DNA of 64,000 bases from Lachnospiraceae bacterium UBA5899 (lineage in GTDB: Bacteria > Bacillota > Clostridia > Lachnospirales > Lachnospiraceae). Location of the stretch: assembly GCA_002432425.1 (NCBI GenBank), contig DJEL01000017.1:5116-69115 (forward strand), written 5' to 3'. The notes under the pieces were generated by a model. The model was not told the origin of the DNA and made no database searches. It saw only the letters and a list, made by a program, of their open reading frames with translations. This document shows positions 16,633-25,663 of this stretch, one piece after another. The stretch's first letter is position 1; the number at the start of each line of letters is the position of its first letter. Made by a program: the position numbers and the translations under genes.

Positions 16633-17967
16633 ATGTATTTTAAGAGAAAAGCATATGACGAGTTGAAAGAGTGGAAAGAACAGTATGCTGACAAGTATGC
16701 GGTTTTGCTGGAGGGGGCAAGACGAGTCGGCAAATCTACCATTGCTGAGCAGTTTGCCAAAAAAGAATATAAATCCTATATACTGATTGATTTTTCAAAG
16801 ACATCCGAAGAAATGCTGGCGTGCTTTGATGATATTCATAATCCGGATATGTTTTTTCTTCGCCTGCAGGCGATAACCGGTATCAATTTATATCAACATG
16901 AGTCCGTGATAATATTTGATGAAGTACAGCTTTTTCCCAAAGCAAGACAAGCCATTAAGCATCTTGTTAAGGATGGCAGGTATCACTATATAGAAACAGG
17001 TTCCTTAATATCCATTCGGAAAAATATTAAAGATATCCTCATTCCGTCCGAAGAAATGAAGATACAGGTATATCCGATGGACTATGAGGAATTTTGTGAT
17101 GCGACCAACGGCAATTATGAATTGCTGGAAAAAATATATATGCTGAAAAAAGGCGTGGGGCAGCAGGTCAACCGTAAGCTTATGAAAGATATAAGGCTGT
17201 ATATGGCTGTCGGTGGAATGCCACAGGCAGTAGAAGCCTTTGTAAACGGAGAAAACTTTTCTGCGATTGATATGGTAAAACGCCAGATTATCAAGTTGTA
17301 TGAGGATGATTTCAGAAAGCTGGACCCGTCCGGAATGATTTCAGCCATGTATCATTCCATACCGGCACAGCTTTCCAAAGGCGGAAAAAAATATCGTACC
17401 AGTGCACTGACTGGGAAGAGAAAATCATCAAAAGAAGAGAAATTACTATATGATTTAATAGACTCGAAAACAGTTCTTCCGTCTTATAATACAACGGACC
17501 CAAGAGTAAGTCTGTCACTTACGAAGGATTTGGACAGTTATAAAATGTATATTGCGGACACGGGGCTATTTATTACGTTGATGTTTATAGACAGACCGGT
17601 GGCGGAGAATGATATATATGCAAAATTGCTGGCGGATAAACTGCCGGCAAATTTAGGTTATCTGTATGAAAATCTGGTTGCCCAGATGATAGCCGCATCA
17701 GGCAGAGAATTGTTCTATCATACATGGAAGAAGGAAAAAAGTACACATTATTATGAAATAGACTTCCTGATTACCCAGAGTTCAAAGGTATCTGCCATAG
17801 AAGTGAAATCTTCGGGAGTCGGAAAACATGAGTCCCTTACAGAGTTTCATAAAAAATATTCCAAGACGGTCAGGGATTGTGTTATCATCTCGCAGAAAGA
17901 TGTAGACAGAGAAGGGCAGATTTCTTTTTTGCCGGTATATCTGACTCCGTTTTTGTGTAAATACTAA
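16633..17967 (+). CDS. AAA ATPase with DUF4143 C-terminal region
   Basis: A 444-residue member of the AAA_14/DUF4143 group. Walker A is EGARRVGKST (Lys34), Walker B VIIFDEVQLF (Asp96-Glu97), and an ETGSLISI sensor segment follows. The C-terminal domain ends with IDFLITQ...SAIEVKSS, the pattern of a PD-(D/E)xK nuclease-like fold. The biological role of these very common proteins is unknown; some are suspected defence or mobile-element functions. Codon use is richer in A+T than neighbours and it has a solitary position with its own upstream repeats, which suggests acquisition. Confidence 0.88.
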   Translation: MYFKRKAYDELKEWKEQYADKYAVLLEGARRVGKSTIAEQFAKKEYKSYILIDFSKTSEEMLACFDDIHNPDMFFLRLQAITGINLYQHESVIIFDEVQLFPKARQAIKHLVKDGRYHYIETGSLISIRKNIKDILIPSEEMKIQVYPMDYEEFCDATNGNYELLEKIYMLKKGVGQQVNRKLMKDIRLYMAVGGMPQAVEAFVNGENFSAIDMVKRQIIKLYEDDFRKLDPSGMISAMYHSIPAQLSKGGKKYRTSALTGKRKSSKEEKLLYDLIDSKTVLPSYNTTDPRVSLSLTKDLDSYKMYIADTGLFITLMFIDRPVAENDIYAKLLADKLPANLGYLYENLVAQMIAASGRELFYHTWKKEKSTHYYEIDFLITQSSKVSAIEVKSSGVGKHESLTEFHKKYSKTVRDCVIISQKDVDREGQISFLPVYLTPFLCKY

Positions 17968-18030
17968 TATCATTTAAAAACTCTTCCCATTCCCCACAAA
18001 AAGGACTATATTTTATAAGAAGGCATTATT

Positions 18031-18234
18031 ATGTGGATGATAAAGCATATTTTTGACGGCGATTATGGGTGCGAAGCCCTGATGCCGGGGGAAAGGCCGA
18101 AAGTGACAGTGACTCTGGAAAACAGTCAGGGAGAAACAAAGACGGTTTCCGTAGAGGATGAGTGGCTTGTCGAAAACAAACTGGACATCGGTTCCGAATG
18201 GCCGGAAGATACAGAAGAGGAGAAAACAAAATGA
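18031..18234 (+). CDS. Small acidic protein of unknown function
   Basis: A 67-residue protein beginning MWMIKHIFDGDYGCE and ending in an acidic tail (EDTEEEKTK). It contains a short beta-like stretch PKVTVTLENSQGETKTVSV. No family recognised. Its stop codon overlaps the start of the flavodoxin-like gene (ATGA), so the two are translationally coupled, which supports it being real. Confidence 0.6.
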   Translation: MWMIKHIFDGDYGCEALMPGERPKVTVTLENSQGETKTVSVEDEWLVENKLDIGSEWPEDTEEEKTK

Positions 18235-18674
18235 AAAGCATTATTGTAATGGCTTCGGTGCATCATGAGAATACGAAGAAAATAGTGGAGGCTATTGCCA
18301 AAGAATGTAACGTGGAAGTGGTGGATGCCACCAAGGTGAAGGAAATGGAACTGTCCGGGTATGACTGCATCGGATTTGCTTCCGGGATCTATTATGGAAA
18401 GTTTCACCAGACGGTGTTGAATTTTGCATCCGTAAATCTTCCGGCAAACAAGAAGGTTTTCTATCTTTGCACTTACGGCGGTTCCGCTGCCTACAAATCC
18501 ATAGAAGAAGTGACGGCAAGCAAACATGCGGTCAATATCGGGTATTTCGGATGCAAGGGCTACGATACTTACGGACCGTTCAAGCTGCTCGGCGGCATTG
18601 CCAAGGGACATCCGGATGAGAAAGACGTTGCGGATGCGGTTGCTTTTTATAAGAAGCTGGAGGAGAAAATATGA
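18231..18674 (+). CDS. Flavodoxin-like protein
   Basis: A 147-residue protein with the FMN phosphate loop ASVHHENTKKI at residues 8-18 (the flavodoxin T/S-x-T-x-N-T pattern, modified), DCIGFASGIYYGKFH and a YLCTYGGSA loop, all flavodoxin-fold features. ATG 18231 was chosen over the longer in-frame start at 18162 because the flavodoxin strand begins there. Likely a low-potential electron carrier or FMN-dependent reductase. It overlaps both neighbours by 4 bases. Confidence 0.82.
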   Translation: MKSIIVMASVHHENTKKIVEAIAKECNVEVVDATKVKEMELSGYDCIGFASGIYYGKFHQTVLNFASVNLPANKKVFYLCTYGGSAAYKSIEEVTASKHAVNIGYFGCKGYDTYGPFKLLGGIAKGHPDEKDVADAVAFYKKLEEKI

Positions 18675-18910
18675 GTTATCTGATTAAAGACACCACCAGA
18701 GAAGAGCGGGAAAAAATTGTGGCGGACTCTCTGGGATATATCGAAGCAAACTGCGACGGCTGCATGACAGGCCTCGTAGAAATGTACCAGGATTACATCG
18801 ACGGCAAAAAGGAACTCCGGGACATTAACATGGCATTTCATGCGGGTTATGTCAGCGGAGAGGATGTGCCGCAGGAAACGGCAAGGGGCAGAGGCTTCTG
18901 CAATTTTTAA
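18671..18910 (+). CDS. Small protein, IKDTTREER family (second copy)
   Basis: A 79-residue protein starting MSYLIKDTTREERE, with NCDGCMTG and DYIDGKKELRDIN. It is paralogous to the 74-residue protein at 10540. The cysteine pair CDGC is retained; the longer cluster of the other copy is reduced. It ends in GRGFCNF. Start overlaps the flavodoxin stop (ATGA), so it is probably a partner of that protein. Confidence 0.75.
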   Translation: MSYLIKDTTREEREKIVADSLGYIEANCDGCMTGLVEMYQDYIDGKKELRDINMAFHAGYVSGEDVPQETARGRGFCNF

Positions 18911-18956
18911 GATGCCGCAAATAAAATAGCTGAAAAATAAAAATAGCTGTAAAACA

Positions 18957-19001
18957 AAACTGTTGTTTCACAAGGACAGACGTGTCGGACAACAGTTTTT
19001 T
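18957..19001 (+). terminator. Intrinsic terminator
   Basis: Arms AAACTGTTGT and ACAACAGTTT (10 pairs) around a 22-base apical region, followed by a T run, at the end of the flavodoxin operon. Confidence 0.82.
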
Positions 19002-19036
19002 ACGTTATGCAGGACAAAGTGACAGGGAGCAGGAAA

Positions 19037-19834
19037 ATGCAGAATTTTAAATGGAAATGGAAAAACAGAATAGCCGTTATAGTCCTTGCGGCAATCTGCG
19101 CATTTGGCACGGCCTCCTGCGCTGCTCCGATTGGACAGATTATCGAGGAGATTACGGAAGAAGTTTCCGGCAGTACCTGGAAAACGGAAGGAGAAAACAA
19201 TTCCGAAAAGCCGGACAACACCGGGAATACCGGCATCACGGACGACCTTGCTATCCCGGAATACACGGGGGAGCCCTACGTCTGTATCAATGACAATGTT
19301 CCCTTTTTTACGGAAGAGGAAAAAAACACGGACACCTTTGAGTCCTACAGCGAGCTGGATGATTTGGAACGGTGCGGCGTGGCATTTGCCAACGTGAGCA
19401 GGGAGCTGATGCCCACCGAAAAAAGAGGAAAGATTGGCAGTGTGAAGCCGTCCGGCTGGCGGCAGGCAAAGTATGAGGGGCTGATTGACTCGGACCCGCC
19501 TTTTCTGTATAACCGTTGCCATCTGATAGCATATTGTCTGACGGCGGAAAATGCCAATGAAAAAAATCTCATTACCGGAACCCACTATATGAATGTGGAG
19601 GGAATGCTTCCCTTTGAAGAGCAGGTGGCAAAATATCTGGACCGGAACGACAACCACGTGCTGTACCGGGTGATGCCTGTTTTTGAGGGCGATAATCTGG
19701 TGGCAAGCGGTGTACTGATGGAGGCATATTCGGTGGAGGACGACGGAGAAGGAATTTGTTTCTGCGTTTATTGCTATAATGTGCAGCCGGGTGTTATAAT
19801 AGACTATGTGACCGGAGCAAGTCACCTACAATGA
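19037..19834 (+). CDS. Secreted or lipid-anchored DNA/RNA non-specific endonuclease
   Basis: A 265-residue extracellular nuclease of the EndA/NucA beta-beta-alpha-metal type. The N-terminal WKNRIAVIVLAAICAFG signal ends in TASC (Cys28), a possible lipobox. The catalytic motif NRCHLIAYCLTAEN corresponds to the DRGH region, and NEKNLITGTHYMNVEGM carries the metal-binding Asn. ATG 19037 (GGAGCAGG upstream) was preferred to 19007 because it places the signal peptide at the start. Possible roles are nutrient DNA scavenging or biofilm DNA breakdown. Confidence 0.86.
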   Translation: MQNFKWKWKNRIAVIVLAAICAFGTASCAAPIGQIIEEITEEVSGSTWKTEGENNSEKPDNTGNTGITDDLAIPEYTGEPYVCINDNVPFFTEEEKNTDTFESYSELDDLERCGVAFANVSRELMPTEKRGKIGSVKPSGWRQAKYEGLIDSDPPFLYNRCHLIAYCLTAENANEKNLITGTHYMNVEGMLPFEEQVAKYLDRNDNHVLYRVMPVFEGDNLVASGVLMEAYSVEDDGEGICFCVYCYNVQPGVIIDYVTGASHLQ

Positions 19835-19868
19835 ATGAAAAGAAGGAGTAAAAACAAGGAGGATTAAA

Positions 19869-20423
19869 ATGATGAATAGAATTGATTTAGGAGCAAAACC
19901 TTTGTTATTTCCCATGCCGGTGCTGATTATCGGTACTTATGACAAGGATGGCGTGCCCAATGCCATGAACGCAGCCTGGGGCATGATTTCCGATATGAAT
20001 GAAATTTCCATCAGCCTTTCTGAGCACAAGACCACCGAAAACCTGGCAGTTACCGGTGCTTTCACCGTAAGCATGGCAACGGAAGGTACGGTTGTTCCCT
20101 GCGATTATGTGGGTATTGAGTCTGCCAAAAAGGTGCCGGACAAGTTTGCCAAGGCAGGCTTCCATGCAACAAAGAGCAGCAAGGTAAACGCACCGCTGAT
20201 TGACGAGCTGCCCGTGGCTCTGGAATGTAAAGTAAAGAGCTTTGAAAACGGCATCCTGATTGGCGAAATCGTCAATGTGACAGCGGATGACTCCGTGATG
20301 ACCGACGGAAAAATTGATGTGAAGAAATTAAAACCCATTGCCTATGACCCGGCGGCCAATACCTATGTGGCTTTAGGGGATGTAGTGGGCAAGGCATTTG
20401 CGGACGGACTGCAGTTAAAATAG
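19869..20423 (+). CDS. Flavin reductase family protein
   Basis: A 184-residue FMN-binding split-barrel protein: PMPVLIIGTYDKDGVPNAMN followed by SEHKTTENL and FTVSMAT match the flavin reductase-like domain (flavoredoxin type). It reduces free or bound flavin, or acts as a small flavoprotein electron carrier. AAGGAGG lies about 8 bases before the start. Standalone gene between a nuclease and an MFS transporter; partner unknown. Confidence 0.87.
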   Translation: MMNRIDLGAKPLLFPMPVLIIGTYDKDGVPNAMNAAWGMISDMNEISISLSEHKTTENLAVTGAFTVSMATEGTVVPCDYVGIESAKKVPDKFAKAGFHATKSSKVNAPLIDELPVALECKVKSFENGILIGEIVNVTADDSVMTDGKIDVKKLKPIAYDPAANTYVALGDVVGKAFADGLQLK

Positions 20424-20489
20424 TCCGGCATAAGAAATTTTCTGCATTGGCAGTTTTACAAAAATATCCGTTTTACAGAGGTAAGCTTT

Positions 20490-21641
20490 GTGTATTTATT
20501 ACTTTTAGCAGTTATTTATTTAGCTTTTATCAGTCTGGGACTGCCCGACTCGCTGCTCGGCTCGGCATGGCCGACCATCCGCGTGGATTTCGGCGTGCCG
20601 CTTTCCTATATGGGCATGGTGTCCATGATTATTTCGGGTGGTACCATCATCTCGGGGCTGCTGTCCGAAAGACTGACCAAACGATTTAAGACCAAAATGG
20701 TAACGTTCGTAAGCGTCCTGCTTACGGCCGTTGCCTTATTTGGTTTTTCGACCGTTACGGAATTTTATCAGATGTGCCTTTGGGCAATTCCCTACGGTCT
20801 GGGAGCCGGCGCCATTGATGCGGCGCTGAACAACTATGTGGCATTGCATTACAATTCCCGCCACATGAGCTGGCTGCATTGTTTCTGGGGCGTGGGTACG
20901 ATTGTCAGCCCGTACATTATGAGTTATGCCCTGCTGCACAGCACCTGGACAAACGGTTACCGTACCGTTTCCTATCTGCAGTTTGCCATTGCGGCAGTAA
21001 TACTGGTGACGCTTCCGTTATGGAAGGTCAACAAACAGACGGAGACAGAGAGCGGAGAAACCGCACTTTTAGGAGTAAGGGGCGCCCTCAAAATAAAAGG
21101 AGTGCCCTACCTATTGCTGGGCTTTCTGGCATACTGCGCGGCGGAATCCACCACTATGCTGTGGGCAAGCAGTTATCTGGAAGGCACAAGGGGTATCAGC
21201 AATGAAAAAGCAGCGGCATACGGCTCGTTGTTTTTCATCGGCATTACCACAGGCAGATTTTTATCCGGCTTTATATCAGACAAGCTGGGGGACAATAAGA
21301 TGATACGGCTGGGCGTCGGCATTGCGCTTGCGGGCGTGGTATGCATTGCACTGCCGTTTACGGTTACGGCAATCGTGGGATTTGTTATCATCGGACTGGG
21401 CTGTGCCCCGGTGTACCCATGCATTATCCATTCCACACCCGATAATTTCGGGGCGGAAAATTCACAGGGCATTATCGGCATCCAGATGGCAAGCGCCTAT
21501 GTGGGTTCCACTTTTATGCCGCCTGTTTTCGGACTTATAGCCAACTATATCAGCCTGAAACTGATGCCTGTATACATTGCGTTTTTCCTGATTTTATTAC
21601 TCATTATGATTAACAAAACGGAAAAAGTGTGCCGGAAGTGA
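20490..21641 (+). CDS. Major facilitator superfamily transporter
   Basis: A 383-residue protein with about 12 membrane helices. The GLPDSLLGSAWPTIRVDFG opening is typical of a clostridial MFS group often annotated as sugar or fucose-permease-like. The loop-2/3 signature appears as SERLTKRFKTKM, and in the second half as SDKLGDNKMIRLG. Starts at GTG 20490 with AGAGG upstream. Substrate not predictable. The gap to the WYL gene is 21 bases, so they may share a transcript. Confidence 0.87.
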   Translation: MYLLLLAVIYLAFISLGLPDSLLGSAWPTIRVDFGVPLSYMGMVSMIISGGTIISGLLSERLTKRFKTKMVTFVSVLLTAVALFGFSTVTEFYQMCLWAIPYGLGAGAIDAALNNYVALHYNSRHMSWLHCFWGVGTIVSPYIMSYALLHSTWTNGYRTVSYLQFAIAAVILVTLPLWKVNKQTETESGETALLGVRGALKIKGVPYLLLGFLAYCAAESTTMLWASSYLEGTRGISNEKAAAYGSLFFIGITTGRFLSGFISDKLGDNKMIRLGVGIALAGVVCIALPFTVTAIVGFVIIGLGCAPVYPCIIHSTPDNFGAENSQGIIGIQMASAYVGSTFMPPVFGLIANYISLKLMPVYIAFFLILLLIMINKTEKVCRK

Positions 21642-21662
21642 TTTGCCGAAAGGAGGGCAGCC

Positions 21663-22904
21663 GTGGCTTATTCGGAGTTAATTAAAAATTTTGACAACAT
21701 CCGCGGCTATATGCGCGATTTCTTTTTGTACGGTTTCAAGACCAGGGAAGAATATGACAGGAAAAGCGCCCGCAGCTACGACAACGAGCGCCGCCGTATT
21801 CAGAGTTATCTCGGTAGCCTGATTTCGTTCCGCCAGACTCCTTCCGGCAAAAACGCTTTTATTTCCCTAGAGGGCAGGAGCGTCACCCACAATCCGTTGT
21901 ACCAGGCGTTCAAAGCCAAAAGCTTCACCAACAAGGATATTACGCTGCATTTTCTGCTGCCGGATATCCTTTCGGGCAATTCTTATTCGCTGAAAGATAT
22001 TCTGCGGATTATGGATACGGAATATCTCACAGCATTTCAAAATCCCATCAGCTTTGATGAGTCCACCCTTCGGAAAAAACTGAAAGAGTACGAAGAACTG
22101 GGGATAGTCGTTTCCGAAAAGAGCGGCAAGACGGTCACATACCGGCTTTCGGAGGATGAAATCTGCCTTGCGGAATATAAAGAAGCCATCCGTTTTTTTA
22201 CGGAAGAAAATCCGCTGGGCGTGATTGGCAGCTACCTGGAAGACCGCATGCAGGCGGATGCAGATGAGGTTTGCGCCGGAGAATATCTGACCTTCAAAAA
22301 TCATTATATCATGAACGCCTACGATGCCGAAATCACGGAGCTGATTTTACAGGGCATCCATGAAAAACGGTTGTTGGAGATTACTTCGTTCAGCAGGGGT
22401 GATGCCGGCATGAAACAACAGACGGTAATTCCCTACAAGATTTATGTGAGCACACAGGGAGGACGCAATTACCTGTTCTGTATGGATGCGGACAATTTAA
22501 GACCCTATTCCCTGCGGGTGGATTACATACAAAAAGGAAAAGTGGGAGAGGTCTGTGCGGACTATGACAGACTTCTTAAGGTATGTGAACGTGCCGGAGA
22601 GCATATGTGGGGTGTGAGCTGTACCAAGTACCGGCGGTACGAGCATATCGAAATGGATATTTATGTGGGAGCGGACGAACCGTTTATTGTGCGCAGGCTG
22701 GAACGGGAGAAAAGATGCGGAACCGTTTCCAAAGTGGATGAGGTAACCTACCGTTTTTCGGCGGATGTTCTGGATGCATATGAAATGATGCCGTGGATAA
22801 GGACTTTCTTCGGGCGCATCAAGGCGATACGCTGCGACAACGAGGACGTGAAGAACCAGCTCAGAATAGATATGGTAAAAATGTTGAAACAATACGAGGA
22901 CTAA
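21663..22904 (+). CDS. WYL-domain transcriptional regulator (first of two)
   Basis: A 413-residue regulator. An N-terminal winged-helix region lies at about 5-180 and a WYL ligand-sensing domain at about 220-320 (LLEITSFS...VIPYKIYVSTQGGRNYLFC). A C-terminal extension (WCX-like) follows. WYL domains sense nucleic-acid or nucleotide ligands in several RNA-repair and defence systems. Start is GTG 21663 with AAAGGAGG. Followed one base later by a second WYL gene and then rtcB. Confidence 0.85.
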   Translation: MAYSELIKNFDNIRGYMRDFFLYGFKTREEYDRKSARSYDNERRRIQSYLGSLISFRQTPSGKNAFISLEGRSVTHNPLYQAFKAKSFTNKDITLHFLLPDILSGNSYSLKDILRIMDTEYLTAFQNPISFDESTLRKKLKEYEELGIVVSEKSGKTVTYRLSEDEICLAEYKEAIRFFTEENPLGVIGSYLEDRMQADADEVCAGEYLTFKNHYIMNAYDAEITELILQGIHEKRLLEITSFSRGDAGMKQQTVIPYKIYVSTQGGRNYLFCMDADNLRPYSLRVDYIQKGKVGEVCADYDRLLKVCERAGEHMWGVSCTKYRRYEHIEMDIYVGADEPFIVRRLEREKRCGTVSKVDEVTYRFSADVLDAYEMMPWIRTFFGRIKAIRCDNEDVKNQLRIDMVKMLKQYED

Positions 22905-22905
22905 G

Positions 22906-23844
22906 ATGCTTTTTCATGAAATTTACGGCTGCTATTACCGGGCGGTGGCGAAAATGTTGAACCTGGCTATAGCGGGCGGACTGACGGAAAAGAAAATGTA
23001 TGAGATAGTGGCAGAGACTGCTTTTGAGGAAAGCAGTCTTATTATGATACCGGCGCTGAAAAAACAGGAGTGGCAGCTTCTGGACGAAAACCTGCATACG
23101 CCCTTAAAGCACACCCCGGATATGCCCCTGACCATACTGGAAAAAAGGTGGCTGAAAACCATTCTCCTGGATAAACGGGGAAAATTGTTCTTTGGTTCTG
23201 TGCCGGAAAATAGTGCACTCGCAGACGTAGAGCCGTTGTTTCTCCCGGAGGATATTGTGTATTTTGACCGGTATGCCGATGGGGACGATTACGACGACCC
23301 TGCCTATATTGCCAATTTCCACCTAATCAGGCAGACAATCGCAGAAAGAAGAAAATTGAAAGCTTCTTTTCGGAACGGCAGGGAGCAGAAGCGGTGTGAA
23401 ATTCTGGAGCCGGTTCAGTTGGAATATTCCGACAAAGAGGACAAATTCCGGGTGCTGTGCGCGGACAGGCAGAGTATTAAGACCATTAATTTAGGAAGAA
23501 TTGTGCAGTGCGAACTTCTGGAAGACACATTCCCGGAGAATGTCCGGTTGAAGGAACGGGAGAAAAAGGTACTGAAATTCACATTGACGGATGAACGGAA
23601 TGCACTGGAGAGAGCCATGATGAAATTTTCCCACTATAAAAAAGAAGTGGAGCGCCGGGATGCAGGAAATTATCTTGTCACACTGGAATACGATGTGGAT
23701 GATGAAGCGGATGTGCTTATCCAGATTTTGTCCTTCGGAAGCTACATAGAGGTGACGGCTCCCGACGAAATGAGGGAAGAATTGCGCAAAAGAATGGAAC
23801 GGCAAATGGCGCTCATCGACGAGTTCGCAACTTTTTTTCCGTGA
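22906..23844 (+). CDS. WYL-domain protein (second of two)
   Basis: A 312-residue WYL-type protein, shorter than its neighbour. Residues 150-230 (RRKLKASFRNGREQKR...VQLEYSDKEDKFRVLC) carry the WYL fold, followed by a WCX-type C-terminal region. The N-terminus (residues 1-100) is helical and lacks an obvious DNA-binding helix-turn-helix. It may heterodimerise with the upstream WYL protein. The one-base intergenic spacing makes co-translation almost certain. Confidence 0.8.
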   Translation: MLFHEIYGCYYRAVAKMLNLAIAGGLTEKKMYEIVAETAFEESSLIMIPALKKQEWQLLDENLHTPLKHTPDMPLTILEKRWLKTILLDKRGKLFFGSVPENSALADVEPLFLPEDIVYFDRYADGDDYDDPAYIANFHLIRQTIAERRKLKASFRNGREQKRCEILEPVQLEYSDKEDKFRVLCADRQSIKTINLGRIVQCELLEDTFPENVRLKEREKKVLKFTLTDERNALERAMMKFSHYKKEVERRDAGNYLVTLEYDVDDEADVLIQILSFGSYIEVTAPDEMREELRKRMERQMALIDEFATFFP

Positions 23845-23950
23845 TAAAAAAGAAAACAGACTCTATGATAGGATTATCAGGTACATACAACAACGGGCAC
23901 GGCAGAAAAACAGATTAAACAGGAAAGCGCCGGGCAGGAAGGAGTATCCT

Positions 23951-24958
23951 ATGATAGAGATTAAAGGAAAGATGAATACCGCGCTCTGCTACGCAAAGGT
24001 AGTGGAGGAGGAAGCCATAGAGCAAATCAGACGGATGTGCGATTACCCCATGACGGAGGGGTCCCAAATCCGTATTATGCCGGATGTGCATGCGGGAAAG
24101 GGATGCACCATCGGTACCACCATGACGATTAACGGGAAAGCCGTTCCCAACGTGGTAGGCGTGGACATCGGTTGCGGCATGTATACGGTCAATTTGGGAA
24201 AAGCCGATATTGATTTTGAAAAAGTGGATGAAGCAGCTCACTTTATTCCTTCGGGAAGGGATATCTGGGACGGCAGGATAGAGCGTTTTGATTTGACGGG
24301 TCTTGTCTGCTACAGACAGTTAAAGGAAACGAAAAGACTGGCAAAATCCTTAGGAACCCTTGGCGGCGGCAATCATTTCATAGAAATTGACGAAGCCTCT
24401 GACGGAACCAAATATCTGGTCATCCATTCCGGTTCCCGGAACCTGGGAAAACAGGTCGCGGAGCTTTATCAGAAGCTGGCAGTCAATCTGGACAGAGGCT
24501 ATGGGGAATATCTGGAAAAGAGGGAGGAAATCATTCTGGAAAGAACCGGCATGACAGGAGGGGAAGCATTTCACACCATTCACAATTACATTGATACGGA
24601 AGAAATGATTTTGCGGAAAGGCGCCATAGCGGCACACAAGGGCGAAAAGGTGTTAATTCCCATTAACATGAGGGACGGCAGTGTTCTTGCCGTAGGAAAG
24701 GGAAATCCCGACTGGAATTTTTCGGCTCCCCACGGCGCCGGACGGCTGATGTCCCGGACGGATGCCAAGGCAAAGCTCAGCATGGAAGAATACGAAGAGT
24801 CCATGAAAGGAATTTACACCACTTCCGTCAATGAATACACACTGGATGAGTCCCCTATGGCGTATAAATCGCTGGATGATATTATCGATGTTATCAAAGA
24901 CTCAGTGGATGTCATGGACATTATGAAACCCATTTATAATTTCAAGGCGTCCCGATAA
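23951..24958 (+). CDS. rtcB: RtcB-type RNA ligase
   Basis: A 335-residue RtcB. It joins 2',3'-cyclic phosphate and 5'-OH RNA ends using GTP and Mn2+. Metal and nucleotide residues are visible: DIGCGM (Asp72, Cys75), GGGNHF (Asn141, His142), IHSGSR (His159) and APHGAGR with His261 as the predicted guanylylated histidine. It is shorter than E. coli RtcB (about 408 residues), consistent with the compact RtcB3-like group. The pair of WYL regulators immediately upstream matches the idea of an inducible RNA repair unit. No rtcA or archease is nearby. Confidence 0.92.
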   Translation: MIEIKGKMNTALCYAKVVEEEAIEQIRRMCDYPMTEGSQIRIMPDVHAGKGCTIGTTMTINGKAVPNVVGVDIGCGMYTVNLGKADIDFEKVDEAAHFIPSGRDIWDGRIERFDLTGLVCYRQLKETKRLAKSLGTLGGGNHFIEIDEASDGTKYLVIHSGSRNLGKQVAELYQKLAVNLDRGYGEYLEKREEIILERTGMTGGEAFHTIHNYIDTEEMILRKGAIAAHKGEKVLIPINMRDGSVLAVGKGNPDWNFSAPHGAGRLMSRTDAKAKLSMEEYEESMKGIYTTSVNEYTLDESPMAYKSLDDIIDVIKDSVDVMDIMKPIYNFKASR

Positions 24959-24975
24959 GGCAGAAACAAAGCAAA

Positions 24976-25012
24976 TTGGGCACAGGGAGAAAAAGGCGAG
25001 TCCTGTGCCCAA
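24976..25012. repeat. Perfect 11-bp inverted repeat after rtcB
   Basis: Arms TTGGGCACAGG and CCTGTGCCCAA around a 15-base loop. On the plus strand an A-rich tract follows, so it is not a standard terminator; it may be an mRNA-stabilising hairpin or an operator. Confidence 0.7.
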
Positions 25013-25051
25013 AAGAAAAAGAGAAGCGGCCAGGAAGAAAGGAAACAGGAT

Positions 25052-25303
25052 ATGGTTCTTTTTAAGAGCAGATATGAAAAGGAATTAGATGCGCTGATGA
25101 CCAAAATTGACATGAACATGTCAAACAATTATAAGGACAATGCGCAGGCGGATTTTCAGGAGCTGGAAAGCAGGCTTATAGAAATGAAGGAGCAGGGACT
25201 TTTGAAAGAAAAATCCCGTGTGTATTATGAAAACAGGGTGAGCGATTACCGGGAAAAATTAAAAGGTTACACCCATAAGGACCAGAAGCCTTACTGGACG
25301 TAA
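25052..25303 (+). CDS. Small helical protein of unknown function
   Basis: An 83-residue charged protein (MVLFKSRYEKELDALMTK...) that reads as two or three helices, with SNNYKDNAQADFQELESRLIEMKEQ likely coiled coil. No family recognised beyond similar short clostridial hypotheticals. It has a good ribosome site (GGAAGAAAGGA), and lies downstream of rtcB and upstream of the XRE gene with short gaps. Confidence 0.6.
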   Translation: MVLFKSRYEKELDALMTKIDMNMSNNYKDNAQADFQELESRLIEMKEQGLLKEKSRVYYENRVSDYREKLKGYTHKDQKPYWT

Positions 25304-25324
25304 GTACAGAAAAGGAGGAACATC

Positions 25325-25663
25325 ATGGATTGCAGACCGGAATACGACATACAGGTTATCGGACAGAACTTGCGGCGGCTGCGTGAGGCAAACCACCTCA
25401 CGGTAGAAGAAGTGCGGGAATATTTATGCCTCGGCTCTGTGCAGGCTGTCTATAAATACGAGCGCGGCAAAGGTTATCCGCAGGCGGACACGATGTTTGC
25501 TCTCATGGAACTCTACGGAGCCGGTCTGGAGGACATCGTAAGAAAGCCGGAGGAAACAGATAAACCTGAGAAGCCAAAGAAAGTCGTAGAAACAAAAAAA
25601 TCAATGTTTGTTCAGCTAAAAGACCGATATCCAAATCAGGAAGAATTGAAAAAATCTGCCTGA
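25325..25663 (+). CDS. XRE-family helix-turn-helix regulator
   Basis: A 112-residue protein. Residues 10-65 form the Cro/C1 fold (GQNLRRLREANHLTVEEV...SVQAVYKYERGKGYP), followed by a Lys/Glu/Pro-rich linker (KPEETDKPEKPKK) and a short C-terminal segment. AAAGGAGG precedes the start. The stop codon overlaps the ATG of the truncated radical SAM gene (TGATG). This junction may have been created by a deletion, so the last ~25 residues of this protein may not be native. Confidence 0.85.
   Translation: MDCRPEYDIQVIGQNLRRLREANHLTVEEVREYLCLGSVQAVYKYERGKGYPQADTMFALMELYGAGLEDIVRKPEETDKPEKPKKVVETKKSMFVQLKDRYPNQEELKKSA

Noticed and set aside
24976..25012. Inverted repeat after rtcB as an intrinsic terminator
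   Set aside because: An A-rich rather than T-rich tract follows on the plus strand, so I list it only as an inverted repeat.
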